Origin: Polyangium sp. y55x31
GTDB lineage: Bacteria > Myxococcota_A > Polyangia > Polyangiales > Polyangiaceae
DNA length: 64,000 bases
NCBI RefSeq assembly: GCF_029946505.1
Contig: NZ_JARZHG010000002.1
Location: 124,001 to 188,000 of the forward strand
Direction: 5' to 3'
This document shows, piece by piece, positions 33,586-42,924 of the stretch. The notes under the pieces are model-generated. The model saw nothing but the letters and a program-made list of their open reading frames with translations. It made no database searches and was not told the origin of the DNA. A program made the position numbers and the translations under genes. Each line of letters begins with the position of its first letter. The stretch's first letter is position 1.

Positions 33586-34560
33586 ATGCGAGCCATTCGA
33601 TTCCACGCCCTCGGCGGCCCCGAGGTCCTCCGCCTCGAAGACGCCCCCGAGCCCACGCCAAAGCCGGGCCAGGTCAAAATCGCCGTCCGCGCCGTCGGCC
33701 TCAATTACGCCGATACGATGTTCACGAAGGGGCAATACTTCATCCGCCCCACGTTCCCGGCGATCCCGGGCATGGAAGCCGCCGGCGAAGTGCTCGCCGT
33801 CGGCGAAGGCGTGACCGACGTCCACGTCGGCGACCGCGTGATGGCCCTCGGCGACGGGGCCTATGCCGAGCAAATGGTCGCGCCAGCCTACAGCGTCTAT
33901 CCGATCCCGAAGGGTTTGTCCTTCGAGCAGGCCGCAGCCTTGCCGGTGCAGGGCCTGACGGCGTACCACGTGCTCACGTTGTCAGGCAGGCTCGCGCCCG
34001 GGGAAAAAGTGCTCGTACACGCGGCCGCGGGCGGCGTGGGGACACTCGCGGTGCAGATCGCACGGCGGCTCGGAGCGTCGTTCGTCGCAGGCACGGTGGG
34101 CTCGCCGGCGAAGGCGGATCTCGTACGCTCGCTCGGCGCCGATCTCGTGGTGAACTACCGGGAAGACGATTTCGCCACGCAGATTCGTTCAGCCGTGAAA
34201 GAAGGGGTGGACGTGGTGCTCGAAATGCTGGGCGGCACGGACGTCTACAAGCGGAGCCTCGCCTGCCTCGCGCCACTCGGCCGGATGGTCGTGTACGGCG
34301 CCGCGACCGCCGACGTACGCGGCACGGTGGAGCCCATCGGGCTCATGCACAAAAACCTGAGCATCACCGGCTATTACATGACACCCCTGATCAAGCGCCG
34401 CGAGCTCTGCGCCCCACCCCTCGCCGAGCTCGCCGCCGCAGCCGCAGAAGGCACACTGCGCGTGATCGTGGGCAAAACGTATCCGCTCGAAGCCGCAGCC
34501 GAAGCACACCGAGACCTCGCCGGCCGCGCAAGCACCGGCAAGCTCGTGCTCGTGGTTTGA
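33586..34560 (+). CDS. NADPH:quinone oxidoreductase, zinc-free MDR superfamily
   Basis: 324 residues, full length for the quinone-oxidoreductase branch of medium-chain dehydrogenases/reductases. GroES-like N-terminal half (AVGLNYADTMFTKGQYF, PGMEAAGEVLAVGEGV), then the Rossmann half with the nucleotide motif AAAGGVGTLAVQIARRLGA; catalytic zinc ligands are absent. It should reduce quinones or other activated double bonds with NADPH in the cytoplasm. Probably co-transcribed with the PAS-STAS gene 23 bases upstream. Hairpin element B begins 19 bases after the stop. Confidence 0.92.
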   Translation: MRAIRFHALGGPEVLRLEDAPEPTPKPGQVKIAVRAVGLNYADTMFTKGQYFIRPTFPAIPGMEAAGEVLAVGEGVTDVHVGDRVMALGDGAYAEQMVAPAYSVYPIPKGLSFEQAAALPVQGLTAYHVLTLSGRLAPGEKVLVHAAAGGVGTLAVQIARRLGASFVAGTVGSPAKADLVRSLGADLVVNYREDDFATQIRSAVKEGVDVVLEMLGGTDVYKRSLACLAPLGRMVVYGAATADVRGTVEPIGLMHKNLSITGYYMTPLIKRRELCAPPLAELAAAAAEGTLRVIVGKTYPLEAAAEAHRDLAGRASTGKLVLVV

Positions 34561-34578
34561 GGCGGCGGCGGCGCAGCG

Positions 34579-34915
34579 CCGGGGTTTCACCCCGGACCCG
34601 ACCAGGGGCTGTCCGCCCCTGGACCCGGACCAGCGCAAGCGCTGGACTCGGGGTCGATGAACTGCGCGATGCGCAGTTCATCGAACGAGCCGGGGCAAGA
34701 CCGGCGACGGGCTGGCCAGCCAAGACCGAGAGGCCAACGTGTCCGTTGAGGAAGGGAGCGCTGCTGTCTCGACTGGCAACGCCGCTCGTGGTCTTGCCAC
34801 GGGCCCGTCGTAGAAACCGCGCATCGCGCGGTTTCTACGCCTTCGGTCCAGGCCGTGCCTGGTCCGGGGTGCAGGGGGCGGACAGCCCCCGCTGGGGTCC
34901 GGGGTGAAACCCCGG
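34579..34915. repeat. Multi-hairpin intergenic element, copy B
   Basis: The most regular copy. Left arm: 34579-34595 (CCGGGGT ttc), 34602-34622 (CCAGGGGC tgtcc), 34630-34645 (CCAGCGC aa), 34654-34684 (TCGATGAACTGCGC, loop gat). Right arm: 34809-34839 (CGTAGAAACCGCGC, loop atc), 34848-34862 (CCAGGC cgt), 34874-34890 (GGGGGC ggaca), 34899-34915 (CCGGGGT gaa). Outer hairpins of the two arms are inverted repeats of each other, loops included. The core of about 125 bases shares GCAAGACCGGCGACG and other blocks with copy C. Lies between two convergent genes. Confidence 0.87.
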
Positions 34916-34940
34916 CGCGACGCTGTCGCCCAGCACTCCC

Positions 34941-35177
34941 TCAGTGCGATGACGCGGGGGGCGCGGCGGACGGCGCGCCTGAGGCTGAGGCGCTCGCGGC
35001 GGCTGCGGCGGCGTTCATCTTTGCGCGGACGGAGAGCCGCATCCCTACGATGGTGCCGGCGATCGCGGTGGAGGTGACGATGATGAACAGGACGAGGAGC
35101 TTTCCCGAGTTCCCGCCGGACGGCCTCGACGCGGGTGTGGATGGCGACGTGCGGGGCGGGGGCGAGGGGGTTTCCAT
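34941..35177 (-). CDS. Small single-pass membrane protein
   Basis: 78 residues from the ATG at 35177: Pro/Ser/Thr-rich head (METPSPPPRTSPSTPASRP), one membrane helix (about 26-45, LLVLFIIVTSTAIAGTIVG), and an Ala/Ser-rich tail. Low complexity outside the helix gives no family. Sits 56 bases downstream of the photolyase gene in the same direction and may be co-transcribed. Confidence 0.6.
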   Translation of the reverse strand: METPSPPPRTSPSTPASRPSGGNSGKLLVLFIIVTSTAIAGTIVGMRLSVRAKMNAAAAAASASASGAPSAAPPASSH

Positions 35178-35233
35178 GCGGGGCTTCTATATCGTCCGAT
35201 CTGGGCTGAGGCAACGAGCGTGGTGCTCGTGGT

Positions 35234-36856
35234 TCATCGTGACGGCGGGAGTTTTTCGGGGGTGAGTGGTTCGCCGCGCGCGAGTGCCGAAAGGACGGCC
35301 TCGCGCATGCGGGAGTCTGCCTCTCGGTGGGGGCTGGACCGACGGGCGAGCGCTTTGAGCGGCACCAGCATGCGCGGGTTTTTCTGGAGGATGGGCTCGT
35401 TCCGCGCGAGGAAGTCCCAGTAGAGCGCCGTCAGCGGGCATGTTTTTTTGGGGTCGAACGGGCAGTCGTCGCAATAATTGCTCATTCGATCCACGTAGGC
35501 TGCGCCGGAGACGTAGGGCTTCGTGGTCATGATGTCGCCTGCGGCGAATGTGCCCATCCCGAGCACGTTCGGCTCGACGACCCAGTCGTATGCGTCGGTG
35601 TATGCGATCCAGAACCAGTCTGTCAGCTCCCGCGGCGAGAGCCCGAGCAAGGTTGCGATGTTCGAGAGGATCATGAGCCGCGTGATGTGGTGGCTGTAGC
35701 CTTCGCGCCAGACGTCTCCGATCACTCGATCGAGACATGCGAGCCCCGAGCGCGGGCCTCCCTCCCAGAAACATGCGGGCAAGGGCTCGGTCGCGCCGAG
35801 CATGTCCGGCGTGGCGGGCGCGTTTGGGTCCTCGAGGCCGCGCGCCATTCCTTCGGGTAGGTCTGGCAGCATGCGGAATCCATCTGTCTCGCGGTGCACG
35901 TGCCGCACGAACTCCCGCCAGCCGAGGATTTGCCGGACGAAACCCTCCTTGCTCGCGATGGGAATGGGGAGCGCCGCGGCCTCGCGCACGATTCGCGCGG
36001 GCAGGAGGCGGTGGAGGTGCAGGAGCGGGGCGAGACGCGTGTGGAAGAGGGTCGTGGAGTCGCGCGACATCGCGTCCTCGAATGGGCCGAAATGCGGCAA
36101 TGCGGCGCGTTTTCCCCAGGCCCAGAGCGCCTCGGCGTGCGCCTTCGTGCACGGGAGCGCGCCGGGATCGAGGTGGCCCGGGTGATCGGCATAGTGGCGA
36201 TGGATCAGCGCGCAGACCTCTTCCGTAATGGGATCCAGCTCGAACGAGGGCGGCGTGGGTGCGGGGGGCTCTCCGCGGAACGGCAGCCGGTTGTCCGTGT
36301 CGAAGCTCCACCGCCCGCCCTCGGGTTTTCCCTCGTGCACGAGGATGCCGGTCCGCTTTCGTACGTACCGGTAAAACACATCCATTCGATAGGGCGGACG
36401 CCCGCCCGTCGCCTTCATGAAATCGTCGCGCGTCGTCAGCCACCCCTCGTGTGGGAGGAAGCGCAGCGCGCCCTTGGCCACGGCGGGCGCGAGATCCACG
36501 CGGAGCTCCCGCTCGGCCGGCTCCATGCAGACGAGCGGTCCGACCTCGGCGGCGGCGCGCGTCACGGCCCCGGCATAACCTGCGTCTGCCACCACGTACC
36601 GGACCGCGACGCCGCGCTCGGCCTGCTCCAGCGCGAAATGGCGCATGTTCGCGAGCACGAGGGCGAGCTTCTGCTTGTGGTACGGGCGGCGCGCGGCTTT
36701 CCCCGGGTCCTCGACGAGCAGCACGCCCGCGCGCTCGGGGGGGAGATCCCGCAAGGGGCCGATCGCGTCCGAGAGCTGGTCGTAGGGGACGAAGACGAAC
36801 GTGCGCCCCCGCTCGTCCCGCGCGGAGGCGCGGAGCTCGGCGAGGAAACGCTTCAT
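35234..36856 (-). CDS. Iron-sulfur photolyase/cryptochrome of the PhrB (FeS-BCP) class
   Basis: 540 residues, ATG at 36856. It belongs to the deoxyribodipyrimidine-photolyase-related family, flavoproteins that repair (6-4) photoproducts or act as cryptochromes and carry a 4Fe-4S cluster. Four cysteines fit the cluster: one in LACLDRVIGD, the next exactly 88 positions later in YCDDC, a third three on, and the last in KKTCPLTALYWDFL. The first two intervals match my recollection of PhrB; the final one (x7) looks about five residues shorter. FAD-domain motifs such as REGYSHHITRLMILSNIATL are clear. Next to a carotenoid-type desaturase and a PAS sensor, so a light-linked neighbourhood is plausible. 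Confidence 0.9.
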   Translation of the reverse strand: MKRFLAELRASARDERGRTFVFVPYDQLSDAIGPLRDLPPERAGVLLVEDPGKAARRPYHKQKLALVLANMRHFALEQAERGVAVRYVVADAGYAGAVTRAAAEVGPLVCMEPAERELRVDLAPAVAKGALRFLPHEGWLTTRDDFMKATGGRPPYRMDVFYRYVRKRTGILVHEGKPEGGRWSFDTDNRLPFRGEPPAPTPPSFELDPITEEVCALIHRHYADHPGHLDPGALPCTKAHAEALWAWGKRAALPHFGPFEDAMSRDSTTLFHTRLAPLLHLHRLLPARIVREAAALPIPIASKEGFVRQILGWREFVRHVHRETDGFRMLPDLPEGMARGLEDPNAPATPDMLGATEPLPACFWEGGPRSGLACLDRVIGDVWREGYSHHITRLMILSNIATLLGLSPRELTDWFWIAYTDAYDWVVEPNVLGMGTFAAGDIMTTKPYVSGAAYVDRMSNYCDDCPFDPKKTCPLTALYWDFLARNEPILQKNPRMLVPLKALARRSSPHREADSRMREAVLSALARGEPLTPEKLPPSR

Positions 36857-36963
36857 GAGGCCTGCGTCATGGTGGTGCGGCGGGACGTAGGGGTCTGCGC
36901 AGGCCCGGTCAAGCTGCCCGCCGATGTCTTCCTTTTCGCCTCGAAACCGACTAGTTTGCCCGC

Positions 36964-38292
36964 ATGCGTGGCCTCGTCGCCTTGCTCGCTTCCGCGCTTG
37001 TTTCTTCCGCTCTCCTCGGCTGTGGCAACAGCGACAAAAGCCCGCCGCCCACGCCTTCCGCGACGACCACCACGCCTGCGCCCGCGCCGGAAATGCCCAC
37101 GCCCAAGGGCCCGCTGTCGGTCGTGCTGGAGGCGAAGGACGTGGTCACGTTCTCGGGCGTGGCCGAGGGCGTGGTGATCGCGGACGCGGCGCGCACGCGG
37201 ATGGCGACGGCGACCGTCGAGGCGGAGCTCGTCGAAAAGCCCATGCCCTCCGGCCTGCCCGCCGAAGGACAAATCCTGCGCTTTTCGGGCCGGTTGCCGA
37301 ACTCGATCTGGTTGCTGTTCGAGACGCCGAAGATCGAGAAGGAGCCCGTCAAGAATCCGTTTTTCCGTCTGGATCAGGCCAAAGGCAGCTTCAAGCAATA
37401 CGCCGACGACTGGAAGCCGCACCTCGCCGCGTGGTCGAAGAAGCGGATCCTCTCCATGTCGACGTCCTCGGGCAAACTCAAGGTGAAGGTGATGGAACCT
37501 CACCGGGACGAACCGTCGCCCGATCTGCCGAGCGCGCGGCTCGACGACGAGGCGTGCGGGAAATCGCTGCGCATCGAGGGGATCGCGGCGCTCGCGACCG
37601 GAGAGGTGTTCGCCGCGGGGCATTGCAAGATGGCGGATGCCGCGAAGCACCACGTCGTCGTGCGATGGGCCCCGCCGGTCGACACGAAACCCGCCGGAAC
37701 CGCGAGCGCGCCGCCCCCCAAGGCGAGCGCGAGCGTGGCGCCCGTCGTCGCGAGCGCGGCGCCGGAGACCACGACGAACGAGGCGCAGGACGGCGGCGTG
37801 GCGGATGCCGGCGCGGATGGCGGCGAGGTGGAAGAGGCGCCGATCGGAGTCCCGGGCCAGGTCTACGTGCTGCCGGGCGTGCCCGCGTCGGTGAAGCACG
37901 TGGCCCTCGTGGCGCAGGGTCCGAGCGACGTGTGGGTGCTCGACGCCGAGGAAAACGGCAATGCCCACCTGCTCCGGCTCGAAGGCGGCGCCTTCAAGGC
38001 GCAGACCTTGCCGAAGATCGGCGCGCCCGTGCGCTCGCTCGCGGGCGCGGGCGACGGGACCTTGTGGCTCGTCACCGCGGACGCGATCTGGAAGCGATAT
38101 CCGCCCGGAGAATGGGAGGAGGTCGCGCCGCCCATGCAGTCGCTTTCACCGGAGCTCGATTCTCGCTGGGACATGCGCGACGTGTGGGCCTCCGGGACCG
38201 ACGTGTGGATCACGGCGAAGCACATCACGAACAAGGGCGAGCGGCACGTCGTGTTGCGGGCGCGGCCAGCGAAGGAAATCGTGCGGTGGTGA
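36964..38292 (+). CDS. Secreted lipoprotein of unknown function
   Basis: 442 residues: signal with lipobox LLGC, Pro/Thr/Ala linker, a beta-rich N-terminal part (50-240), a long low-complexity Ala/Pro/Asp linker (about 240-295), and a C-terminal half reminiscent of propeller blades (HVALVAQGPSDVWVLDAEEN, GDGTLWLVTADAIWKR, MRDVWASGTDVWITAKH). The repeated DVW/LWL strands suggest a two-component-periplasmic-type or WD-like propeller segment. No enzyme motif. Divergent from the photolyase across 107 bases. Confidence 0.72.
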   Translation: MRGLVALLASALVSSALLGCGNSDKSPPPTPSATTTTPAPAPEMPTPKGPLSVVLEAKDVVTFSGVAEGVVIADAARTRMATATVEAELVEKPMPSGLPAEGQILRFSGRLPNSIWLLFETPKIEKEPVKNPFFRLDQAKGSFKQYADDWKPHLAAWSKKRILSMSTSSGKLKVKVMEPHRDEPSPDLPSARLDDEACGKSLRIEGIAALATGEVFAAGHCKMADAAKHHVVVRWAPPVDTKPAGTASAPPPKASASVAPVVASAAPETTTNEAQDGGVADAGADGGEVEEAPIGVPGQVYVLPGVPASVKHVALVAQGPSDVWVLDAEENGNAHLLRLEGGAFKAQTLPKIGAPVRSLAGAGDGTLWLVTADAIWKRYPPGEWEEVAPPMQSLSPELDSRWDMRDVWASGTDVWITAKHITNKGERHVVLRARPAKEIVRW

Positions 38293-38338
38293 TCCTGAAC
38301 CTGCCCCCAGCTTGACGACGAAGGCCCGCGGGCGTCTC

Positions 38339-39235
38339 ATGCCGCCCATGGAAAATCCGGGTCTCGCCGAGCTCATCAAATATCTTCGATCCAATGCCCC
38401 CACGAGCCCCGCGCCGGCCGACATGCGCGCCTGGTTCGCGAGGATCTTGCAAGCCACGCCCGTACCCAGCGAAGCGCGGCTCGAGCGCTCCACCTGCGAC
38501 GTGCCCGCGTACTGGATCACGCCGCCGGGCGCGGATACGAGCCGCGTCATCCTGTACCTGCACGGCGGCGGCTACATCATCGGCTCGCCCGAGACCCACC
38601 TGGAGACGGTCTTCCGCCTGGCGAAATGTGCCGGCGTGCGCGCGCTCTCCGTCGATTATCGCCTCGCGCCGGAGCACGCCTGGCCCGCTTGCCGCGAGGA
38701 CGCAGTCGCGGCGTATCGATGGCTGCTCGGGCAGGGCGTCGCGCCTTCGCACATCGCGATCGCCGGGGATTCCGCGGGCGGAGGCCTCACGCTCTCCACG
38801 CTGCTCGCGCTGCGCGACGCAGGCCTGCCGCTGCCGGGCGCCGCGGCGTTTCTCTCCCCCTGGGTCGATTTCACGGGCTCCGGCGATTCCGCGAAGACGA
38901 ACGCCGAGATCGATCCGCTCGTCGATCCGCGCGGCCTGGCGATGATGGTCGGCGCCGTTCTCCAGGGAAACGACCCCGTGAAGAGCTCGCCGCTCTTCGC
39001 CGATCTCGGCGGTTTGCCCCCGCTCTTCGTGCAGGTGGGCACGGCCGAGGTGCTGCTCGACGATGCGCGCCGGCTCGTCGACAAGGCGAAGGCCGCGGGC
39101 GGCGAGGCCGAGCTCGACGTGTGGGAGCACATGATTCACGGCTTCCAGGCGTTCCCGAGGTACCTGCCCGAGGCCATTTCCGCGACCGAGCGCGTCGGCG
39201 ATTTCGTGCGGGCACGCCTCGCCATCACTCGATGA
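38339..39235 (+). CDS. Alpha/beta hydrolase of the hormone-sensitive-lipase (HSL) esterase family
   Basis: 298 residues. Oxyanion-hole HGGGYIIGSPETH, YRLAPEHAWPA, nucleophile elbow GDSAGGG, acid region around DVGT/EVLLDDA and the catalytic His in HMIHGFQAFP, all canonical for class IV (HSL) esterases that cleave short-chain esters. No signal peptide, so cytoplasmic. The start is taken at ATG 38339 (MPPMENPG); ATG 38348 is equally possible. Its stop overlaps the end of the convergent sugar-binding-protein gene by 11 bases. Confidence 0.9.
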   Translation: MPPMENPGLAELIKYLRSNAPTSPAPADMRAWFARILQATPVPSEARLERSTCDVPAYWITPPGADTSRVILYLHGGGYIIGSPETHLETVFRLAKCAGVRALSVDYRLAPEHAWPACREDAVAAYRWLLGQGVAPSHIAIAGDSAGGGLTLSTLLALRDAGLPLPGAAAFLSPWVDFTGSGDSAKTNAEIDPLVDPRGLAMMVGAVLQGNDPVKSSPLFADLGGLPPLFVQVGTAEVLLDDARRLVDKAKAAGGEAELDVWEHMIHGFQAFPRYLPEAISATERVGDFVRARLAITR

Positions 39236-40196
39236 CCTCTCCGCCCTTCTGCACGTCTTCCTTCGTGAAACGGCGTGATCCGAGGGTGATCGTCTTCGGC
39301 ACCTTCTCCCCTTTCAGGATCCGCGAGGCCGTCTCGACGGCCTCGCGCCCGCCCGTCGGATACTGGAACGTCGCGTCCAGGATCCCCTGCGCGACGTAAC
39401 TCACGCCCTCGTGGGGCAACGCGTCGATCCCGACGAACTTCATCTCCTTCTCGCGACCGGCGGCGCGCGCCGCGAGGTACGCGCCGTGCGCGCCCGGATC
39501 GTTGTGCGCGTAGACGAGATCGATCTTCGGCAGCCTGGCGAGCGCCGAATCCATCTCCTTGCGGGCCTCGGGCTCGAGCCATTTCATGTCGGCCTCGAAC
39601 GCGATCTCGATCTCGGACCCGGCGATCGCCTCGCGAAAGCCCGCGCTCCGGTCCTGCCCCGGCGTCGAGGTCATGAGCCCCTTCAGCTCGACGACCTTGC
39701 CCTTTCCGCCGAGGATTTTTTTGGTCCATTCGCCCGCGGCGCGGCCGATCTTCTTGTTGTCGGCGCCGATGAACGTGGTGAATCGCTCCCCGAGCACGGC
39801 CCGATCGAGCACGATCACCGGGATGCCCGCATCGAAGGCTTTTCCGACCGGCTCGGTGAGCGGCTGGGCCTCCTTCGGGCTCACGAAGAGCACGTCGACC
39901 TTCGCCGCGACGAGCTCTTCCACGTGCGCGCGCTGCTTCAAGGTATCGTTCTGCGCGTCCTTGAAGATCACCTCGATCTCGGGGTGCTCCTTGGCCGCGG
40001 CGGCGATGTCGGCGTTCATCTGCACGCGCCAGGGCTCGCCGAGGTTGCATTGCGACATCCCGATCACGAAGCGGGCCTTCTTGCCGCCCTCCTGCGCGGG
40101 CCCGCTCCCCTTCGATTCCCCCTTGCAGGCGCAGGCGAGGACGAGGAGGCCGAGGGTGAACGAGCGACGGGTGAATCCAAGCATCTTTCGGGACAT
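39225..40196 (-). CDS. ABC transporter sugar-binding lipoprotein (RbsB/YtfQ-like)
   Basis: 323 residues. Signal peptide with an N-terminal Arg pair and a lipobox-like cysteine (LVLACAC), then the type I periplasmic-binding fold: GMSQCNLGEPWRVQMNADI, VLFVSPKEAQPLTEPVGKAF, PVIVLDRAV and VYAHNDPGAHGAYLAA. These match the ribose/galactofuranose/autoinducer-2 group of binding proteins. Third gene of an ATPase-permease-binding-protein operon, 37 bases after the permease. The sugar cannot be named from sequence; the GEPWR and AHNDPGAHG residues are ligand-contact regions in the family. Confidence 0.9.
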   Translation of the reverse strand: MSRKMLGFTRRSFTLGLLVLACACKGESKGSGPAQEGGKKARFVIGMSQCNLGEPWRVQMNADIAAAAKEHPEIEVIFKDAQNDTLKQRAHVEELVAAKVDVLFVSPKEAQPLTEPVGKAFDAGIPVIVLDRAVLGERFTTFIGADNKKIGRAAGEWTKKILGGKGKVVELKGLMTSTPGQDRSAGFREAIAGSEIEIAFEADMKWLEPEARKEMDSALARLPKIDLVYAHNDPGAHGAYLAARAAGREKEMKFVGIDALPHEGVSYVAQGILDATFQYPTGGREAVETASRILKGEKVPKTITLGSRRFTKEDVQKGGEVIE

Positions 40197-40233
40197 GTCC
40201 GCACGACCTCCGGGCCGCCTACCGCGCGCCCCA

Positions 40234-41259
40234 TCAAGCGTTTTTCTGGGCCACCGCCGCGACGATCACGATGGCGCCCGTGAGCATCAGCCGGCTCGCC
40301 TCCGGCACGGCATTGATGCTGAGGATCTTGTCGAGGTATCCAATGGTGAGCACGCCGAGCAGCGTGAGCCCCATCCCGCCGCGGCCCCCCTTGAGGCTCG
40401 TGCCGCCGATGACGACCATCGCAATCGCCGTGAGCTCGTAGGTGACGCCGGCCTCGGGGTCGCCCTGCTGCTCCTGCGCGGCCTGGCAGATGCCCGCAGC
40501 GGCCGCGCAGAGGCCGGAGATCACGTACGCGAGGATCTTCGTGGCACGCACGGGCACACCGGACAAACGCGCGGCCTCCTCGTTGCCCCCGACGGCATAA
40601 AGATAACGGCCGAGCCGGTGGCGGGCGCATACCAAGCCGACGATCGCGGCAATGGCGAGGAAGACGAGGGAGACGGCGGCGACGCTGCCGCCGAGGACCT
40701 GGGCGTCGAGCGCGCGAAAAAGCGGCGGGACCTCGACATAACGGAGGACGCCGTCGGGACCCGGGACGGCCGTCGCGACCTTCGTTCCGCCGCTCGTCGT
40801 CTTCGCCAAGCCGCGCGCGAAGACCATCATCGCGAGCGTCGCGACGAACGGCTGCACGCGGGCAAACGCGACGACCGAGCCCGAAGCCGCCCCGCACGCG
40901 GCGCCCATCCCGAGCACGAGGAGCACGGAGAGCCAGGCCGGCTCGCCCGCGTGAATGTTGAGTTTCGCCGCGACGACGGCCGAGAGGCCGAGCACGCTGC
41001 CCACGGAGAGATCGATCCCACCCGCGAGGATCACGGGGAGCAAGCCGCAGGCGAGGATTCCGACGACGGAGGCCTGCCGCAACGCGCCCTGGTGCGTGCC
41101 GAGGCGGAAAAACGCGCCTTCGGCGGGGAAAATCACGCCGAGCATGAGCACGAGCGCGAGCGAGAACAAGGCGCGCGCGAGCGAGGAGCGATGCCACGCG
41201 GAGGGTTTTCCAGGCGAACGCGGGGCGGGGGCTTCCAGGCTGGATGGGTGTTCGCTCAC
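40234..41259 (-). CDS. ABC sugar transporter permease (RbsC/YtfT-like)
   Basis: 341 residues with eight to ten membrane helices and the BPD_transp_2 signature (VILAGGIDLSVGSVLGLSAV near residue 77; YAVGGNEEAARLSGVPV; GVTYELTAIAMVVIGGTSLK). Forms the membrane channel for the sugar delivered by the downstream binding lipoprotein. GTG start overlapping the ATPase stop as GTGA, so translation is coupled. Confidence 0.92.
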   Translation of the reverse strand: MSEHPSSLEAPAPRSPGKPSAWHRSSLARALFSLALVLMLGVIFPAEGAFFRLGTHQGALRQASVVGILACGLLPVILAGGIDLSVGSVLGLSAVVAAKLNIHAGEPAWLSVLLVLGMGAACGAASGSVVAFARVQPFVATLAMMVFARGLAKTTSGGTKVATAVPGPDGVLRYVEVPPLFRALDAQVLGGSVAAVSLVFLAIAAIVGLVCARHRLGRYLYAVGGNEEAARLSGVPVRATKILAYVISGLCAAAAGICQAAQEQQGDPEAGVTYELTAIAMVVIGGTSLKGGRGGMGLTLLGVLTIGYLDKILSINAVPEASRLMLTGAIVIVAAVAQKNA

Positions 41260-42800
41260 GGCTCCGCCTCATCGTGGCCCATGGCGAGGGCGAGCAGCGC
41301 GGCCGGGGTCACCTCGGCCCGCGACACTTCGGCGATGATCCGGCCTCGTCGGAGCACGAGGACGCGGTCCGCAATCGCGGCGATCTCGCGCGCATCCGAG
41401 CCCGCCACGAGCACCGCCGCGCCCGAGTCCGCGAGCGCGCGGAGTTTTCCGTGCATCTCGGCCTTGGCGCCGACGTCGACCCCGCGCGTGGGTTCGTCGC
41501 AGAGCAGCACCCGCGGCCGTTCGAGCAGCCATTTTCCGAGCACGACCTTCTGCTGATTGCCGCCCGAGAGCGTGGCCGCATCCATGGGGAGCGCCTCGGG
41601 CCGGAGGCCCACGTCGGCCGCCATGGACAGGGCCGCGCGCCGCTCGCGCGCAGGGCGAAGCCATCCGAGCGGCGAGAGCGCAGGCAACCGGACGAGGGTC
41701 CCATTGTGCTCGGCCGTCATGCCAGGCACGAGGCCCATGGTCTTCCGATCCGCCGGGACGAACGCCACACCGTGCGCCCTCGCCTCGCGCGGCGAACCAA
41801 TTCGAACGGGCACCGAGGAGATCCGTACCTCCCTGGCCTGCGCACGCGCGCCAAGCGCACCGGAGAGCCCGAGCAAAAGCTCACTCGCACCCGCACCGGA
41901 CAGCCCGAAGAGCCCGACGATCTCCCCCGCGAACACCACGAACGAGGCCCGATCGACGAGGGGCCGCTCACCCGCAACCGAATCCACGGACAATCCCTCG
42001 ACCGAGAGCCGCTCCTCACGTGCAGCAGGTGAAACCGGCGCGCCTTCAGCCGAAATATTTCGTGGTCCAAGCATCCACGCGACGACCTGATCGAGCGGCA
42101 CCTCGCCCACCCGCGCGGAGCCGACGACGCGGCCATCCCGCAAGACCGTGAGTCGATCGGCGATCTGCTCGATCTCCTCCATGCGGTGCGAGACATAAAC
42201 GATCGCGACGCCACGCGCCCGGAGGCCCGCGATGAGCTCGAAGAGGCGCGCAATCGCAGGTCCCGCGAGCGCACTCGTCGGCTCGTCCATGATGAGCACA
42301 CGCGCGCCGCGGCCAAGAGCCCGCGCAATCTCGACGAGCTGCCGCTCAGGAAGCGAGAGGCGCTCGACGAGGACATCCGGATCGAGATCGAGGCCAACCC
42401 CAGCGAGGATCCGCTCCGCGCACGCGCGCTCCCGCCGGCGATCGACAAAGCCAAAACGCCCGAGAGGCCGCTCGACGAAGAGGTTCTCGGCGACGGAGAG
42501 CGCAGGCAAGAGCGAAAGCTCCTGATGAATGACGGCGATCCCGAGAGCGCCCGCATGCGCCGGGGAGCGAGGACGGACGATGCGCCCGTCGAGCCAAATC
42601 GTGCCGCCATGATCCGTGTACACGCCGGCGAGGATCTTGAGCAACGTGCTCTTGCCCGCGCCATTCTCGCCGAGGAGCGCATGCACCTCGCCGCCACGGA
42701 GATCGAGCGAGACCCCGTCGAGGACGGTCGCCCGGCCAAACCGCTTGGTGATGTGCTCCATGCGGACGACCGGGGCGGGAACTCGAGCAGGCTCAGCCAT
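41256..42800 (-). CDS. ABC sugar transporter ATP-binding protein with two ATPase domains (RbsA-like)
   Basis: 514 residues, two fused ABC modules as in RbsA/MglA. The first has Walker A GENGAGKST, signature LSLPERQLVEIARAL, Walker B LIMDEPTSAL. The second has a degenerate P-loop (GLFGLSGAGASELLLGL, with the usual GKT replaced by ASE), signature LSGGNQQKVVLGKWL and LLCDEPTRGVDVG. This asymmetry is normal for the family. ATG at 42800; an upstream in-frame extension is not protein-like. First gene of the operon; powers sugar import. Confidence 0.93.
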   Translation of the reverse strand: MAEPARVPAPVVRMEHITKRFGRATVLDGVSLDLRGGEVHALLGENGAGKSTLLKILAGVYTDHGGTIWLDGRIVRPRSPAHAGALGIAVIHQELSLLPALSVAENLFVERPLGRFGFVDRRRERACAERILAGVGLDLDPDVLVERLSLPERQLVEIARALGRGARVLIMDEPTSALAGPAIARLFELIAGLRARGVAIVYVSHRMEEIEQIADRLTVLRDGRVVGSARVGEVPLDQVVAWMLGPRNISAEGAPVSPAAREERLSVEGLSVDSVAGERPLVDRASFVVFAGEIVGLFGLSGAGASELLLGLSGALGARAQAREVRISSVPVRIGSPREARAHGVAFVPADRKTMGLVPGMTAEHNGTLVRLPALSPLGWLRPARERRAALSMAADVGLRPEALPMDAATLSGGNQQKVVLGKWLLERPRVLLCDEPTRGVDVGAKAEMHGKLRALADSGAAVLVAGSDAREIAAIADRVLVLRRGRIIAEVSRAEVTPAALLALAMGHDEAEP

Positions 42801-42924
42801 GCAGGCGCAGGAAAGGGTAATGCGACGTGAGCCCGTACGGAAGAGCCGTCGCAACGCTGCGACGATGCAGCAATGCCCGGGACGCATGCCGAGCTTTCGC
42901 GACGCGCAACGTGGAAAACCCGAG

